Counted from the first letter of the stretch, positions 24,285 to 37,630 are shown. The stretch: DNA of 64,000 nt from Diplosphaera chodatii (GCA_032358165.1 JAALGY010000038.1:1612001-1676000); one strand, 5' to 3'. Made by a program: numbers and translations. Notes: generated by a model from the letters alone, not told the origin.

Positions 24285-27200
24285 ATGGCAGAGGACGAGG
24301 TGGCGCAAGATGTGCAGCTGCGCATCACGTCAGCCGCTTGCGGACACACATCGGCGATCCTCAGCATACTGCACGTCTCTTCAAGTGGGTGTAGACTGCT
24401 GCATTGCCTCGCGGTCTGAGATCGCCGTCGGCGAAACTGCTATGGGACCATGATCCGTTGCGCTCTTGGGTGTGCATGGGCACAGTTTTCACAATCAAGC
24501 CCCGACGCCGCAGGTGCACCGGGGCAGCATGGTGCCGTGCTGACGGTGGATGCCAGCGGCCGCGCGTGCCTGTGGCAGGAGCAGTCGGGCACGCCGCTGC
24601 GGGCCGCGCAGCTGCCGGTGCAGCCCGCTGCAGGCGCTGCGGTGCTGCTGCCGGGCGGACACCACGCCGCGGTGCCATGCCACCTGCCCGGCCTGTCGGC
24701 GGACGGCAGCGCTGTCAGCCGTGCTGTCGAGCAGCAGGGCTTCGCTGTGATAGATGTGCGCAAGCTGGCAGTCACAGATGTGGCGACGCCGGCTTCGCTG
24801 CTGTCGCTGCAGAAGTTTTGGCACCCAGGTGTGTTGGGCATATAGCATGCTGGATGCAGGATCGTGCCTCTTATGAGCATGTCCTGTCGTCTGTTGATGC
24901 AAGAGTTGCCTCACGCTGGGCTGACTATGCAGACCGTCAGCCGGACAGTCAGAAACCGTCTGGTCAGCCAGACGTGCTGGCAGCCAAACTGCTGGTGTCA
25001 GTGAGCAGCGAGGCTATCATCGTCAGCCTGACAGAGGCTGGAGATCTCCTGACGTTCCTCCCAGACTGCCCTGCTGGGCTGCCGCCGCCAGACGCCTGCC
25101 TTGAGCCAGCTTCCCACCCGCACCATGTGACCAGCAGAGGTGCACAGCAGTGACCGAAGGGCCACAGCAAAGTGACCACCATCTCTGATATGCTAGCACC
25201 TGCCAGCTCGCCGGAACGCCGACAAAAGGTCCGCCTGCGGTGCAGATGAAGCGTCGAGGACAGCCGGCAGCAATGCCCAGCTGTTGACTGGACCGCTGGT
25301 GGCAGCCGCCTTTGCACACGGTGGCCAGCACATCCTACTGGTCGCGCATACACACTGGATGCTGCTGCACGCCCCCTTGTGGGAGGTGATAGAACGGACG
25401 TATAATCCGTTCGAACGTCCACAGCTTGCAAGGCAGCTTTGCTCGTCTCAAACATGATTGTGCTCGCTCATACGGTATGCTAGCAGACAAATCCGAGACA
25501 TCAACAGCAGACAATCGGGCAGTGTGGCCGTAGGTACGTGGCCCGCCACATCTGGAGTACACCGTCTCCTACGGTGGTGCCGCAGAAATGGCGTCGGGCT
25601 TTGGGACTCTGGCAGATTGCTGCATGTTCCCAGCCTCATCCCGAGGCAAGGAACTTGCATGCACAACGCATTACAATATTCCATGTACGATGTGCTCAAC
25701 AACTTCGTCAACAGGTTGAAGTGTTGCACTGCAGATGTGTGCCACTGGGCGCTTTGCTCCACGACAAGCGCTGTGGCGGTCTTCAGTCTGCGCCCAGACG
25801 GCAGCACCTGTGCATCTGCGCAGCAGCCAGCAGCCATCTATCTGCCGGCACCTGGCGCTGCTGTGTGCAGCACACGGCTGCTGTTGACTGGCGATACCAA
25901 GCTGGCAGTGCTCTGCAGCCACAGCCCTGCCACTCGAGGCAATTGCCACAGCCGGGCGGCAGACGCAGGCGAGGCCGCACGCCTCAAAGTGTCAGTGCTG
26001 GACGCCTCCAGCGCCCTAGCAGCTGGCAAGCAGCAGCAACGGCTGCAGCCAGTCTGCAGTGAAACCTTGCCGCCAGCCAGCGCAGCGGAGGGTGCAGTCA
26101 CGCAGCAGCTGCTGGCAGGAGGCAACGGCGGCACGCCCCACCTGCTCATACAGGTGGGGCATGTGTATGTCGATGCTGACGTGTTCAGATCGTTGGCACT
26201 GCAACAGGCCGGCACACGTGGGCAGTGCTTTGCCCCCATTCTGCACTGCAGGGTTGGCAGTCTGGCGCCGTCTCTGTGGCGCCCATTGCCAGCGTCGCAG
26301 CTGGCGAAGCCCTGAGGGTGCAGCTGCCGTGCCCACACAGCAGGGCAGTCACCTGCCTCATGCAGCACAAGCGGGAGCCGGCAGAGCTCCAAGCCCTGCC
26401 GCATTGTGTGCTGCTGTCAGGTCTGCTTGGCCATTCGATACCCTGAGGATGCAGCCAGACATACGCCATGGCCCTGCACATTTTTAGACAGAGTGCCAGT
26501 TGAGCAGTGATGCTCACTGACATGACAGGTGCAGCAGACGGCACGGTCAAAGGTTGGAGTCTTGCGGATGAAGACTTTGGCGAGCCTCTCTTCACAGTGA
26601 CTGCGCACAGCGGCGCTGTCACACAAATGAGGGCGATGCCAGCCCATCCAGGTACTTCGTACTCTGGCAGCACATCTGCCCATGGGTTGCATCACATAGA
26701 AATTAGCCATGGACCCCACACTCTGAGTGTCATGTCAAAGGTACCTGGCAGAACTGCGTCCTCAGCAGTGGCGAAGACGGCATCGTCTGCGTCACGTCCC
26801 TCCTGTCAGGCTGCTGCGAGCGCATGCTGCCAGGTGGGCGGCACCTCTGCATGCTGAGTGACGATGTGGCGCAGCATGTTTTGTTGTGCCCTGGGCTTCC
26901 ACACTATAGAAAGTGCCATTCTGATCTTGCTGCAGGGCATCCTGTGGGCTGTGACGTTCAAATGGCCGTCGATGCAGGGCGCGGCTACTTAGCCTGCCTC
27001 TGCACCGGTGGTGATGCCGAACCAGTGGCCATCGTGTGGGATCTGCATTCAGGTCAGCATATCAAAATCTGCTGCTATACCACAGTACAGCTCGCATGCT
27101 GGTCAGAGCACGAGTACATGTCGCAGGCCACGTGTGACAGATCCATGTGCAGACGTCACGTCCGAATGATTTGGCTGCCTTGCAGGGGTTCAGGACAGGA

Positions 27201-30200
27201 CATTATGGGGCGCAGCGGCTCATGCACAATTTGACCATGTGGAGTCCAGCACATCAGATGAGGCAGTCGAGCACACATTTCTTTGGCCTTACGAGCAGAG
27301 CCCCAGCCAGCCATGCAATTTGCCAGAGGGGGTGCTGATTTCTTGTGTCGCGGTGCGGCAGCTGCTCGCCTCTCAGACCGCACATACCGCAGGTACAGCA
27401 ATGTGAAAGCGCGCTTGAAGTCCGGTCTCAGTCAGCCACGTTATGCCTGCCATGTATGCAACCTCACCGCAGCCCACGAAGGGGTAGTCGGTGTCGAAAT
27501 TGCGGCCAATAGGTTGGCGCATCCTCCCGTACTGCAGATGTGGCAACTGCGCTGGCGCTGCTGCATCTGTGGGGTGTGGACACAGCAGTGGACAGCCTTC
27601 TGCGGGCGCTGCTGGCAGAACTAGCGCTGCTGCAGCTGCCGCTGGCGGCAGCGCAGGCCACCGAGAGTGGTGGAGCTGCGTGCGGTGTCAAGATACAGCA
27701 GCGGCCTGCACTTCTGCCGGCCATGATCAGCAGTGACACAGTCACAATGGCAGTGCCTCAACAGCAGGCTGCAGCATCGCCTCCTCACCAGCACCAAAGG
27801 CAGCAGGAAGCACAGCAAAACGCCTCCTCAACAGGGCAGCAGCGTACAATGCCAGCCCTGCTGGAGCACAGCCCTGCCATGGCTGCGCACAGGGTGCTGG
27901 CTGTTGCGGCGCTTGCCCACCGTCTACAGGCAGATCCACAGCCGCCTCCAGCAGCGGTGAAGCCGCCGTTCTTTGGTCAAAGCAGATCGTGTATGTCAGC
28001 AACATGTACCTCCGGGCTGAGCTCACAGTAAATATCGCCATGTTGCAGGCTGCAGCGTGCAGTGCGCTGCTGGACTTTGTCGCCGTCGGCTTGCATCAGG
28101 GAGCGCAACCCATTGCGGCCCCACCGTTGGACATCCTGCTGCCGTTCTCGCAGGTACGACTTGTTGCACAAACGATGGCACAGACATGGTTGCTGCTGTG
28201 ACATGCAATGTGTGCAGCTGCAAGCGCATCAGTGAATGAGCGCCCGTGCACTTCTCAGGACCTGGATGTGCACGTGCGGGAGGCGGCACGCCTGCTGCTG
28301 CGGGCGCGGCGCTCTGCGGCGGTCGACAGCGGCCTGGAGGCACTGCCGCCAGAGGCGTCCGCCCTGCTGCGCCTGCCGGAAGACAGCCCCGGCGGGGTGG
28401 TCACGGCCGCGCAGCTGCAGCAGCATGCGGCAGAGGTGCCCCCTCCACAATGCGCCTGTATGCTCGTGCCGAAACCAGGATCCAGGTTAAATGCTGAAGG
28501 TCATTGTTCATCACCCTGATGATGGTGGGTGCTGTGCAGCTGCTGGTGGCTGCTGCGGTGTGCTTGGAACAGCCGGGCGCTGTGCCGCCCCAGCTGCTGG
28601 CCATCACCGCCTCTGGTGGGCGGCTGCACAGGCCTTCCCCGTGGCCGCACAGTGCTCGTTTCACGTGCCACCCTCCAGCCACTGAGCCTGCCTGTCTGAG
28701 GGCTGACGGCAGATACCACCACCCTCTGACACTGTGTTCACAACCAGCGCAGGGATCCTGGGGCTGGCGTGCGCCATGCCGGCGCCCAGCGGGGCCGAAG
28801 CGGCGGCGCTGCTGGCGCAGGCGCTGTCAGGGCCGTGTGCGGCCAGCTGGAGGCCGCACCTGGGCTCCCTGCGCAGTCTCACAGACAGGTGTGGCATGTC
28901 AGCAAGGAGCCGTGCCATGGTTTGCAGCTGCAGAAGTGGAGGAGGTAATCAGCATTGCCTGCGTCAACCAACGCAGCTGCGTGCTGCGGCTATGGCTTCC
29001 GAGATGGCATGCCCAACCGCACCTCTGCCTTGCAGGTTGTTCGAGGTGTGCGCACGCAATGGCGTGGGGACTGCACGGCCGCCAAAGCGGCTGTCCCGCC
29101 GCTCTGGGGTCGAGACGTCGCCTCTGGCATCGCCCCTCAGCATGGCAGGCAGCAGCAGCCCCTTCAGCCCAGTGCGGCCTTCCGAGGTCCATGCTTTGGA
29201 TGGCATACACATCACAGATTTTGACACCAGCTCGGTGCAAGGTGACATTGTGTCACCACAGCCGTCTGAACCACAGCTGCAGCAGCAGCCGGAGCACCAG
29301 CAGCAGCAGGAAGTTGCGCCCTCATGCCGCAATGCAGCAGGTGACGCACTCTTTCTGACCCATGGCAACCCTGCCATGTTGCTGCAGCACAACGTGGTGA
29401 ACCTCTGCAAAGGCCAGCGGGTTCTGTGCACCGCCGTGTTGTTTTCAGCATGCTGGCGGATCTTTGGTGCCACCACTCGGCGCTGGTACGAAGCCTTGCA
29501 GTGTCGTTCCCCACCGTATGTTGCTGCTTCCTGCCATGACAGTTTGATCAAGCCGACTAAGCCACTGGATCTGTGGGCCACCTGCCTGCAGCGGGCCTGC
29601 TGCCTGCGCTGGCGCTGTTCGACCTGCCGGGCTTTGTGCTGCTGCTGTCGCGGCGGCTGGCAGCTGGCGGCGCTGAGCCATCCAGCCCCACCCACGTCAT
29701 GTCCTTCCTCGCGCTGCTGCGCCTCGCACACTCCCACCAGGCGAGCTGCTGTGCACTGCCCCAGGTTTGCTGGGCGAATGGCAGCCCATCCGGCAGTGCG
29801 CCCTGCTTGAAATTGTCTACCAGTGAGTCAGAGGGAAGGTTGAGGTTCTCAAAGTACCATGTACTTTGCTTGCGCAGGGCCTGCAGGCGCTGGCGGCGCA
29901 CCTGCCCGCCGTCGTGGCGGCTGTGCTGCGCGCGCTGGGCGAGCTGCAGCTGCGCAGGGCGTGCCTCCCTGTGCGCATCCTCCCTGCCGATGCTCTTTCA
30001 AGTCTTCATGCTTGCTTGCCGCGGGTTTATGTCCAAACAGCAGGGCAGGCAAGGAGACCCCCACAAGTTTGCAGTTGCAATCTGGCGCCCGGCCGGCGTC
30101 TGCTTGCAGCTGCTCGTGCAGAAGCTGAGCATGAGCCACCGTCTGCATGTGCTCACTGATTTGGTTCGCATCTGCAGGGCGTCACAATGGTGGTGCAGGA

Positions 30201-31171
30201 GCTCTGCCGACAGCTGCCCACCATCGACTTCCAAAACACAGCACAGCTGCTTGCTGTGGGTGTCCCAGGTGCACCTGTGCTCTGCATCGCTTCATTCAAG
30301 CTTTCAGTGGAGCAGATGCTTCCAAGCGGACTGTAGTTGTGCAGTTGTAGCAGGCTGAACACTTAGATGTCAGCAGCTCTGTTGCATGAAAGTCGGTCTT
30401 GAAGCGCAGGCTTGCAGGTCGCCTCTGGCAGCGCCGCTACTGGGCTGGCTGGTGCTGCCGGGCTGGCCAACGCCCCGCAGCCGCCCGGCCGCTCCGCACT
30501 GCTGTACGACATGCAAACCGGCGCGCCTCGGATACACCTGGTGACAGCCCACGACCTGGCCGCCACTGGCTCAGGTGCCCAAGTGTATTGGTGCACTGTC
30601 ACTTACTGTTGTGAAACTACAGCGTCGAGTGCCATCAACACCATGTGGACGTGCTGTCAAATTCCGTGGACGTGCTGCGGGGATGCGTCCAACTGTCGAC
30701 GTGCCGGGTGCAGATGCCAGCCACAGTGATGTGTCGGCACTCGCATTTGACGCCACCGGCGCACGCCTGGCAGCACTGTCAGTCATGCTGCCGGAAGGAC
30801 AGCCATCCGCAGCCGCAGTGGGCAGGGCAGCCGCCGACACGTCAGTCAGCGGCGTCGTTCGAGTCTGGGCTCTGGAACTCGGCTTTGCGCAGCGGCTGCA
30901 GCAGCTGCGGGGACCTGTGCCGATCGAGCCAGCAGTATGCAGACCGGTGAGTCTTGCTGCTGTACAGCTGTGAAGCTCCGCATGCTGAGGTGCCAGGATG
31001 TAACGGGGTCATGCTGTGACAGTTCCCCCTGCAGGTGGCGCTGAATGGTGTAGCTATCCCCATAGCTGGCGGTGCAGACGTGGATCTGCGCTTCCAGGTC
31101 AAATGGCAGCCCAGCGGAAAGAACATTGCCGTCATGCACGCCGGCAAACTCCTAACCATGGTTGCCTGCTG
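24285..31171 (+). CDS. WDR7: WDR7 / rabconnectin-3 beta homologue (WD40 protein, V-ATPase regulation)
   Basis: This is a multi-exon gene with WD40 repeats at both ends and a helical middle, the architecture of the WDR7 family. WDR7 acts with DMXL/rabconnectin-3 alpha on vacuolar-type H+-ATPase assembly at endomembranes. N-terminal repeats include ACGHTSAILSILHVSSS (24285-24384) and LTVDASGRACLWQEQSG (about 24540-24590). Others are GAADGTVKGWSL with VTAHSGAVTQM (about 26530-26640), LSSGEDGIVCVTSLLSG (about 26760-26815) and AIVWDLHSG (about 27030). The middle has LALLHLWGVDTAVDSLLRALL (about 27550) and DLDVHVREAARLLLRARR (about 28260), both characteristic of the family. C-terminal repeats include SALLYDMQTG (about 30500), HSDVSALAFDATGARLAALS (about 30725) and VKWQPSGKNIAVMHAGK (about 31100). 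The stop is at 31169-31171. The start and the second exon are uncertain, and frame continuity between 24384 and 24514 was not resolved. Confidence 0.8.
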
Positions 31172-31554
31172 ACGACGTGCAGCTGTGATACCATGTACAT
31201 GACGTTGTGGAATGCATATAGTCGCTGACGAATTCCCGCAGACAGTCTCGATTTGATCGCAAGGAAGCAGTGAAGGTCATGTTGCTGCATCCAAGAACAC
31301 CAGTTCCTCACGACCACACTGAGGGAACCTTGGCAGCAGCCCGCAGCTCACAATCATATACAGGTCCCACTCTGGCTTGTTACAGCACCTTCACGCATCA
31401 GGTGGCTACGCGTTGTGTGTACTCCCATATGCTGATGGCATCGCCAGCTCCTCACCTTTCACATGCGCTGCTGTCGACAGCTGAGGACAGCTGCAGTCCT
31501 TGAGCCGAACCAGGATAGCCAAGGCGACTGCTGACAATAGCCAGCTCATCTGGC
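31172..31554. other. Short tandem intergenic region between the WDR7 and ERCC6L homologues
   Basis: About 380 bases separate the WDR7 stop from the first ATG chosen for the SNF2-family gene. A small open frame at 31270-31503 has no recognisable domain. It could be noise, a short upstream exon of the downstream gene or untranslated leader. No promoter motif is evident. Confidence 0.35.
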
Positions 31555-31965
31555 ATGTGTTCAAATCGTGATAGGAGTGAGCGGAGCACGCGTGCAGACA
31601 ACAGACAGCCAAATGCTGCACTCCAGGAGATCGCGCGAAGGCGCATGGCCAAGCAGATCAGTCAGGAGAGTGCAGCAGTGTCGGTTGAGCATCTATCCAG
31701 CAAGCCATTCGATAGCGATTGCAGGCAGCACCGCGACAGTGAGCAGCCCACAAATGCTGCCAGCCTTGGATGTTCCAGCGCAGCATCACCATGCGGCAAT
31801 GCTGCGCCAGCAGTCGTAAACATGACGCATGCATTGTTCAGTCACAGAAGCAGCACTACAGCTGCGACAGATCTGCTCCGGGGCGCGAGTATCGCGAACG
31901 CCATCCCATTGGAGGATGATGTGAGCGATGATGAGACTCACCCTGCCAATGTGGCGGGAGTGGCA

Positions 31966-32003
<38 letters not shown>

Positions 32004-35000
32004 GGGTGAGCCCAGGCGACTGAACAGGCTGCGGCGAGCGGGTACCCACAAACCAGAAGGCAACGCAGCCAGCAGCAATGCACAGCAAGAGGGAGCAGAC
32101 GCTGCTGGCGCTAGCATTGATGGTCTGGTTACAGGCTTTGGCAGCCTCCAGGTATTTGTTGCTGTGCCACCCTGATTAGTGCACTTCCTAAGACTAGCAT
32201 CCATCGTGCAAGTGTGGTGGCAATGACATGTGATGGCCCGTCACAAACCAAGATATCAATTCTGATACAACCGTACACATGTAGGTCTCGCGGAATCATC
32301 CGCACAGTCCAAACCCCAGCCTAAGGGGCAGCCTGATTGCAGCCGCAGCGCTGCCACTGCCGCATGATGCAGCCGCCAAGCTTGCTGCAGCAGCGGCGTT
32401 GCCACTGCCAGACCCAAGCAAAGATCGTGTCCGCAGTAGCGTCAGTCCGGCTCACAGCTGCTCAGAAGTGGAGATCACCAGGGAGGTCACCACTGGCAGA
32501 GCAGCAGACCACACAGCAAGCTTGCCTGAACACAGCACAGAGGACTTGGTGCGAGCTGGAGGCAGGTCCACCCTCAGAAGGCCAGACACTGACAGCAGCA
32601 CGCCTCCTACGCTGCTGGACAGCTCCAGCAGCGACAGCGACAACAGTTATGTGGACGCAGAGCGGTGCAACGACACCCGCAGCCGCAGCGCAGGCTCAAC
32701 CCACAGCGACGCATCAGGTGCCAACCATGTGTGCAGTCGCATTTGCAGTGCATCCAGTAGGAGGTGACTTGGGAAATTCCACACTGCATCGACCATGTCC
32801 ACCAGGGTTGCCTTGCCTATAGCATACCGGGTGCAGCACATGATGTCCCACCCTTGCTGCAGAGGCAGCGCCGGGCGAGCCATACCGCCTGGGAGATGCC
32901 GGGGAGTTCAGGCTGGACGCAGACGTTGCCGGCATGCTCTACACATACCAGCTGGACGGCGTAGCCTGGCTGTACAGGCTGCACACCCTGCAGCGGGGTG
33001 GCATCCTTGCAGGTGGGAGTGCCTGATCCGCTTGAGAGTGTCCCTCGGCTCAGCGTTTCGCTGCCTGCCATGCATTTGCAGCAGCTGTGCAACGTCACAA
33101 TTGGCGCTGAAGCTGCAATGTTTACGCTGATGCAGATGACATGGGCCTGGGCAAGGTGAGCCTCGGGGGAGCGGCTTCTGTGACAAGCTGCAGTCGCAAT
33201 GTGTCCCACCTTCAGCTTGCAGCGCATCCAGTGGCTTCTCGGCAGCCTGACACTGAAGCTTTTCAAGCCACGGCGCTGCAGACGATGCAGTGCGCGGCGT
33301 TTCTGGCAGGCATGGTGCGCAGCCGCCTCATCCAGCGCGCCATGGTGCTGGCGCCCAAGACGCTGCTGGGGCAGTGGGCCGCGGAGCTGCGGCGCTGCGG
33401 CCTCGGCGGCCGCGTGTTCGAGTACCACGGCACCAGCGCATCGGACAGGTGCTGGGTCACGAACCGTCAGAACTCCATGCAGCCCTCGGCCTGCATTGCT
33501 GGCCACCGTCTGTCAACAGGGTTGCAGGATGCTGCAGCCTACTGTGGCAGCAGCGGCCTGGCCCAATGGATACCTGTTCTACTGCAGGGACATGGCGCTG
33601 CACCAGGCATTTCAGAAACGTGGCGTGCTGCTGACGTCGTATGGGATGGTCCTGCACAATGCCGAGGCGCTCGCCACGCCACCCAGCCGGCTGCGGGCCG
33701 AGGAGGGCGACGCAGCTCTGTGGGACTTCATGTTCCTTGACGAGGTGCCAAGGGATCTGCAGAGTCATATGGCAACTGCTGCACAACCAGTGCAATGCTG
33801 CGTTGCTGTGCAGCGGCCTGTGCCTCTTGTTTCGCTGGCATGCAAGTGGTGCACCCAGCCGGAGGCGCCCTTCCCTGCAGGGCCACAAGGTCAAGAACGC
33901 CAAGACGAAGCTGGTGCAGGCGCTGCGCACGGTGCCGGTGAGCGTGCGCGTCATCCTGAGCGGCACGCCCATCCAGAACAACCTGGGGGAGATGCACGCC
34001 CTGTACGACTTCGCCTGCGAGGTGCGCCCTCCCGTTCCCCTGCAGCTGCCTTCACACTGCAGCGTGCGATGGCACAGCCGTCAGCAATCAAGCAGCAGCG
34101 ACACCAGGCGCTAGCCACACCGTCCGTGCTGCTGCAGGGGCTGCTGGGCGATGCGCGGCGCTTCAAGGACTTCTACTCGCGGCCCATCGAGGCGGGCAAC
34201 GACCGCCACGCCACCGAGCGCATGCGCCAGGTGCTGCGATGCGCTGCTGGCAGTTCATGCATCGCAGAGTATGTGGCGCATGCTGCCGATCAGGGGCATG
34301 GCGATCCAGCTGGCATGGTGACTGCAAGGGCACACCGCTGCTCAGGTGGCGGCGGGACGTGCGGCAGAGCTGCGGGCAACCATAGCGCCCTTCTTCCTGC
34401 GCCGGGAGAAGGGCAGTGTGGAGCGCATACGAGCAAGGTGTGCGCTGACACCTCATCAAGAATACAGGGTCTTGGAAGAAAGCGTTGTGCTGGAGCATTC
34501 ACATGCTTACCATAACATTGCTGCTTTGGCGGATTGCACCCTTGCTGCCCACTCACAGCGTGTTCATTGCCTCTACAGGTCTGTAGGGGCAGACTCTGCG
34601 ACTGCAGACGCTTTGCCACCAGAGCCAATGCCGCACAAGAATGACCTCATCATCTGGCTGCGCATGCAGCCCCTGCAGCGGCGGCTCTACGAGGTACAGG
34701 CTGTTGACGGCTGTTGTCATGCAGAAGGAGATTGCTTGGATGCATCGTTACTGTGTCACTTGACACGTGACTAGATAGGTGATGCCAGGATTGCTGACCG
34801 ATAGTAGATTGACTGCAGGCATTCCTGGAGAGCAAGGATGTGAAGAAGGCACTCAACCAGTCGCAGTCGGCGCTTTCAGCAATCACGGTGCTGAAAAAGG
34901 TGAACAAACCGGACAGGCTACCCATGTGATGGGTCGACTGAACTGCAGCTCAGAAGGCTGACAATCAAAACGGTAGCAGAGGCACAATGACAGTCCTTGT

Positions 35001-37630
35001 CTTCTGCAGGTGTGTGATCATCCAGCATTGCTAAGCGAACGGGCAGCGTCAATCATCGCCCAGAAAGGTGCCCCATGCTCGGTCACTAGAGAGAAAACCT
35101 GGTTAAGGTTTTTCAAGTACATGCACGTTGCACGGAGGGCCAGATGAGCAACACGTTTCCTCATGCTTCCCATAGGCAGCAAGCATGATGGTCGGCAACG
35201 AAGCCACGAGACATCTTTTGACGACTTTGTGGAGTCTGAGTGTTCAGATGCATCAGATGCAGAGCCAGCGGTGTCTGTGGACCAGGCACTCATGGGAGAG
35301 ATACACAGAACGGGTGCACACACCAGCATGCACTGTCAAAACACTCAGCTGCAGGTAGGTGGCATACCCGCCTGTACCGGCGACTCACATACATGGCTTG
35401 CTGTGTGCAGACGTGGACTCGTCGTGCAAGACCCGCTTCGTGATGGAGCTCCTGACTCAGCTGGTGGCCGAGGTGAGCCTTCAAGCACATGGACAGAAAT
35501 CGCAGAGCATGGATATCTTTTCGGTAGATCACGGCCCTTGCAAAGCGGGAGGAGAGTGCCTGGCGTCGAGTGCTGCTGTGTCTCCAGCCCAACTTGATGG
35601 ATGGCACGGCGGCCAACTGCAAACATGTCATGCAACACAGGGCCACAGAACACTGATCTTCAGCCAGTCGCGCGTGATGCTGGACATCCTGCAGATCGCC
35701 ATCGTGGCGGCAGACTGGGATTTCCTCCGGCTGGACGGCAGCATCACCTCAGCCACTGACCGCTCGGTGGGCTGTCGACATGTCCTGTGTGTCTTTCGGA
35801 GCTGCCGCTCGTCAGCATACCATGCGAAGCACAATAAGAAAGCCCATAGAAAGCCGGATATTGCGAAAGGTGTCACACAATCGTCACATGTGTGTGGCAG
35901 GCGATCGTGGCGCGGTTCCAGCGCGATGCCAGCATCCCGATCTGCCTGCTGACCTCGCAAGTGGGCGGCCTGGGCCTGACATTGACGGCGGCGGATCGCG
36001 TCATCGTGGTTGACCCCAGCTGGAACCGTGAGCGTTTTGTACGACGTGTTGTAATGCAGCAGGTTATAAAACTGAACATCACTGTCAGCAGAGTACACAG
36101 TGCATGCCCGTCGAACCTGCAGCCGCCATGGACAACCAGAGCGTGGACCGCGCCTACCGCATCGGCCAGACCAGGCATGTACTGGAGGGTTGTTCACAGC
36201 AGCAGTTGTGGTTTGCAAGTACACATGCAGGATGGTTGTTGCAACTCTGCTGCCTGTGTGCCACTGCTGCCCGATGCTCGGCTGCTGCCTGACAACGATC
36301 TGAAATTTCGCCTTTGGCAGGGACGTGGTGGTGTACCGGCTGATCACGTGCGGCACGGTGGAGGAGAAGATCTACAGGCGGCAGGTGTTCAAGGGCGGCC
36401 TGAGCCGCGCGGGCATGCGCGATGAGGAGCAGCTGCGCTACTTCAGCTACGTGGTGCGCCCAGGAAGGGTCCGCAGCATGGGAGACGGCCCACTCAACAT
36501 GCAGCTTGCGCTCCCGCAGAAAGCCGCTGCACCTGGCCTTGAGATCGTGTCGTATCTGACATACTGAGTTTTCGTGCATCTGATTGAGTCACCATTGACA
36601 AGATATGTACATGCTGCTTGTCGGACAGGAGCTGCGGGACCTGTTCAGCCTGAGGGCGGAGGAGGTGGGGGCGTCCCGCACGCAGGCGGACCTGTCGGCG
36701 AGGCACGGCGCCCAGCGGCGCGCCAGCCCCGCCCTGGCCGCCCACCTGGCCGCCCTGCCGCGCCTGCCCAACTACGTCGGTGGGCCGGCACCCCTCCCAC
36801 GTGCACCGACGTGCCCCTCTGCACACCTTGGTGGACCAATGTTCAACAGGATTTAGCCAGTCATGATGCTGTCAGCACATCTCTGCGACACGCCTTTCAT
36901 TTGCGCATGTAGTCACACATGCATGCACCGAAGGACCAACTTGCTCGTGTATGGTCCCTTTTGTTTTCATCGCAGGCTTCAGCGACCACGACCTGCTGTT
37001 CACCCGACCTGATGAGCATGCGTGTGCGGGTCAACCGGGGGCTCAGGTGGACGCGCCCTCGCAGCGACAGCAGGAGGCGCGGCCACCAGCTGCGGTGCCG
37101 CCAGCCAGACGCTGCGCCGCAGGTGCAGCGGCTGCTGGTGCCCACCTGCTGTCGTCAAGCCAGTGCGCACCCTGGCATCGCACAGCCTGCATCGTGCGCC
37201 ACTGGCTACATGTTGTCAGTGGCGACCAAAGGCATGCGTCTCTGCAGGCTGGGGCGGGGCGGGGGACCTCAGCAGCCTGCTGGAGAAGTCGTTGACGCTC
37301 AACCCAAGGCCCAGCCAGGCCGCAGACCGATCAGCTGGCATGGCCGCCGCTGTTGGTGGGCAAAACGGCAGCTCGCGCAGCACCGCTCAGGCGAGCGGCC
37401 CCGCAGCCGGCAGGCCGCAGCCAGGCAGGCCGCCGTCAGGCGGCTCTGCGCTCCGCACCAGCCCGGAGGACCCGCAGGCGCGGCTGGCGAGGGCGCGCTC
37501 GCTGCTGGCCGACGCGGCGCTGGTGGCGAAACTGCCGGACCGGGGTGCCAGGCTGCGGGGCCAGGTCGCTGAGCTGGAGGAGCAGGTGCAGGGGTGCCAG
37601 AGCGGCGGCCGGGGTGCAGCCGGCGGGTGA
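31555..37630 (+). CDS. ERCC6L: ERCC6L/PICH-type SNF2-family DNA translocase
   Basis: This is an ATP-dependent DNA translocase of the ERCC6/ERCC6L branch. Animal PICH acts on ultrafine anaphase DNA bridges. The acidic, Ser- and Gln-rich N-terminus (31555 to about 32717) precedes the ATPase. Motifs in order: YQLDGVAWLYRLH and GGILA (32863-33012), DDMGLGK (33136-33155), LAPKTLLGQWAAELRR (33282-33448), LTSYGMVLHN with FLDE (33588-33744), and GHKVKNAKTK with LSGTPIQNNLGEMHALYDFA (33881-34021). APFFLRREKGSV (34346-34437), IFSQSRVMLDIL (35641-35766), LLTSQVGGLGLTLTAADRV (35901-36027), SVDRAYRIGQTR (36123-36174) and CGTVEEKIYRRQVFKGGL (from 36321) follow. ELRDLFSL and GFSDHDLLFTR (36629-36779, 36976-37122) are specific to the PICH branch. 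The last exon is 37248-37630. Motif II is DEGH rather than DEAH and is split by an intron. The first exon junction is unresolved. Confidence 0.88.
31966..32001 (+). repeat. CAA/CAG trinucleotide run encoding polyglutamine
   Basis: One CAA followed by eleven uninterrupted CAG triplets encodes twelve glutamines. It lies in the disordered, acidic N-terminal region of the ERCC6L homologue, well before the ATPase core. The pure CAG run makes it a likely length-variable microsatellite. Confidence 0.9.

Noticed and set aside
31270..31503. Small open frame between the WDR7 and ERCC6L homologues as a separate gene
   Set aside because: It is short, lacks any domain and could equally be leader or an upstream exon, so no gene is claimed.
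32817..33506. Minus-strand open frame opposite the helicase motifs
   Set aside because: The plus strand encodes SNF2 motifs at the same place and the antisense frame has no domain.
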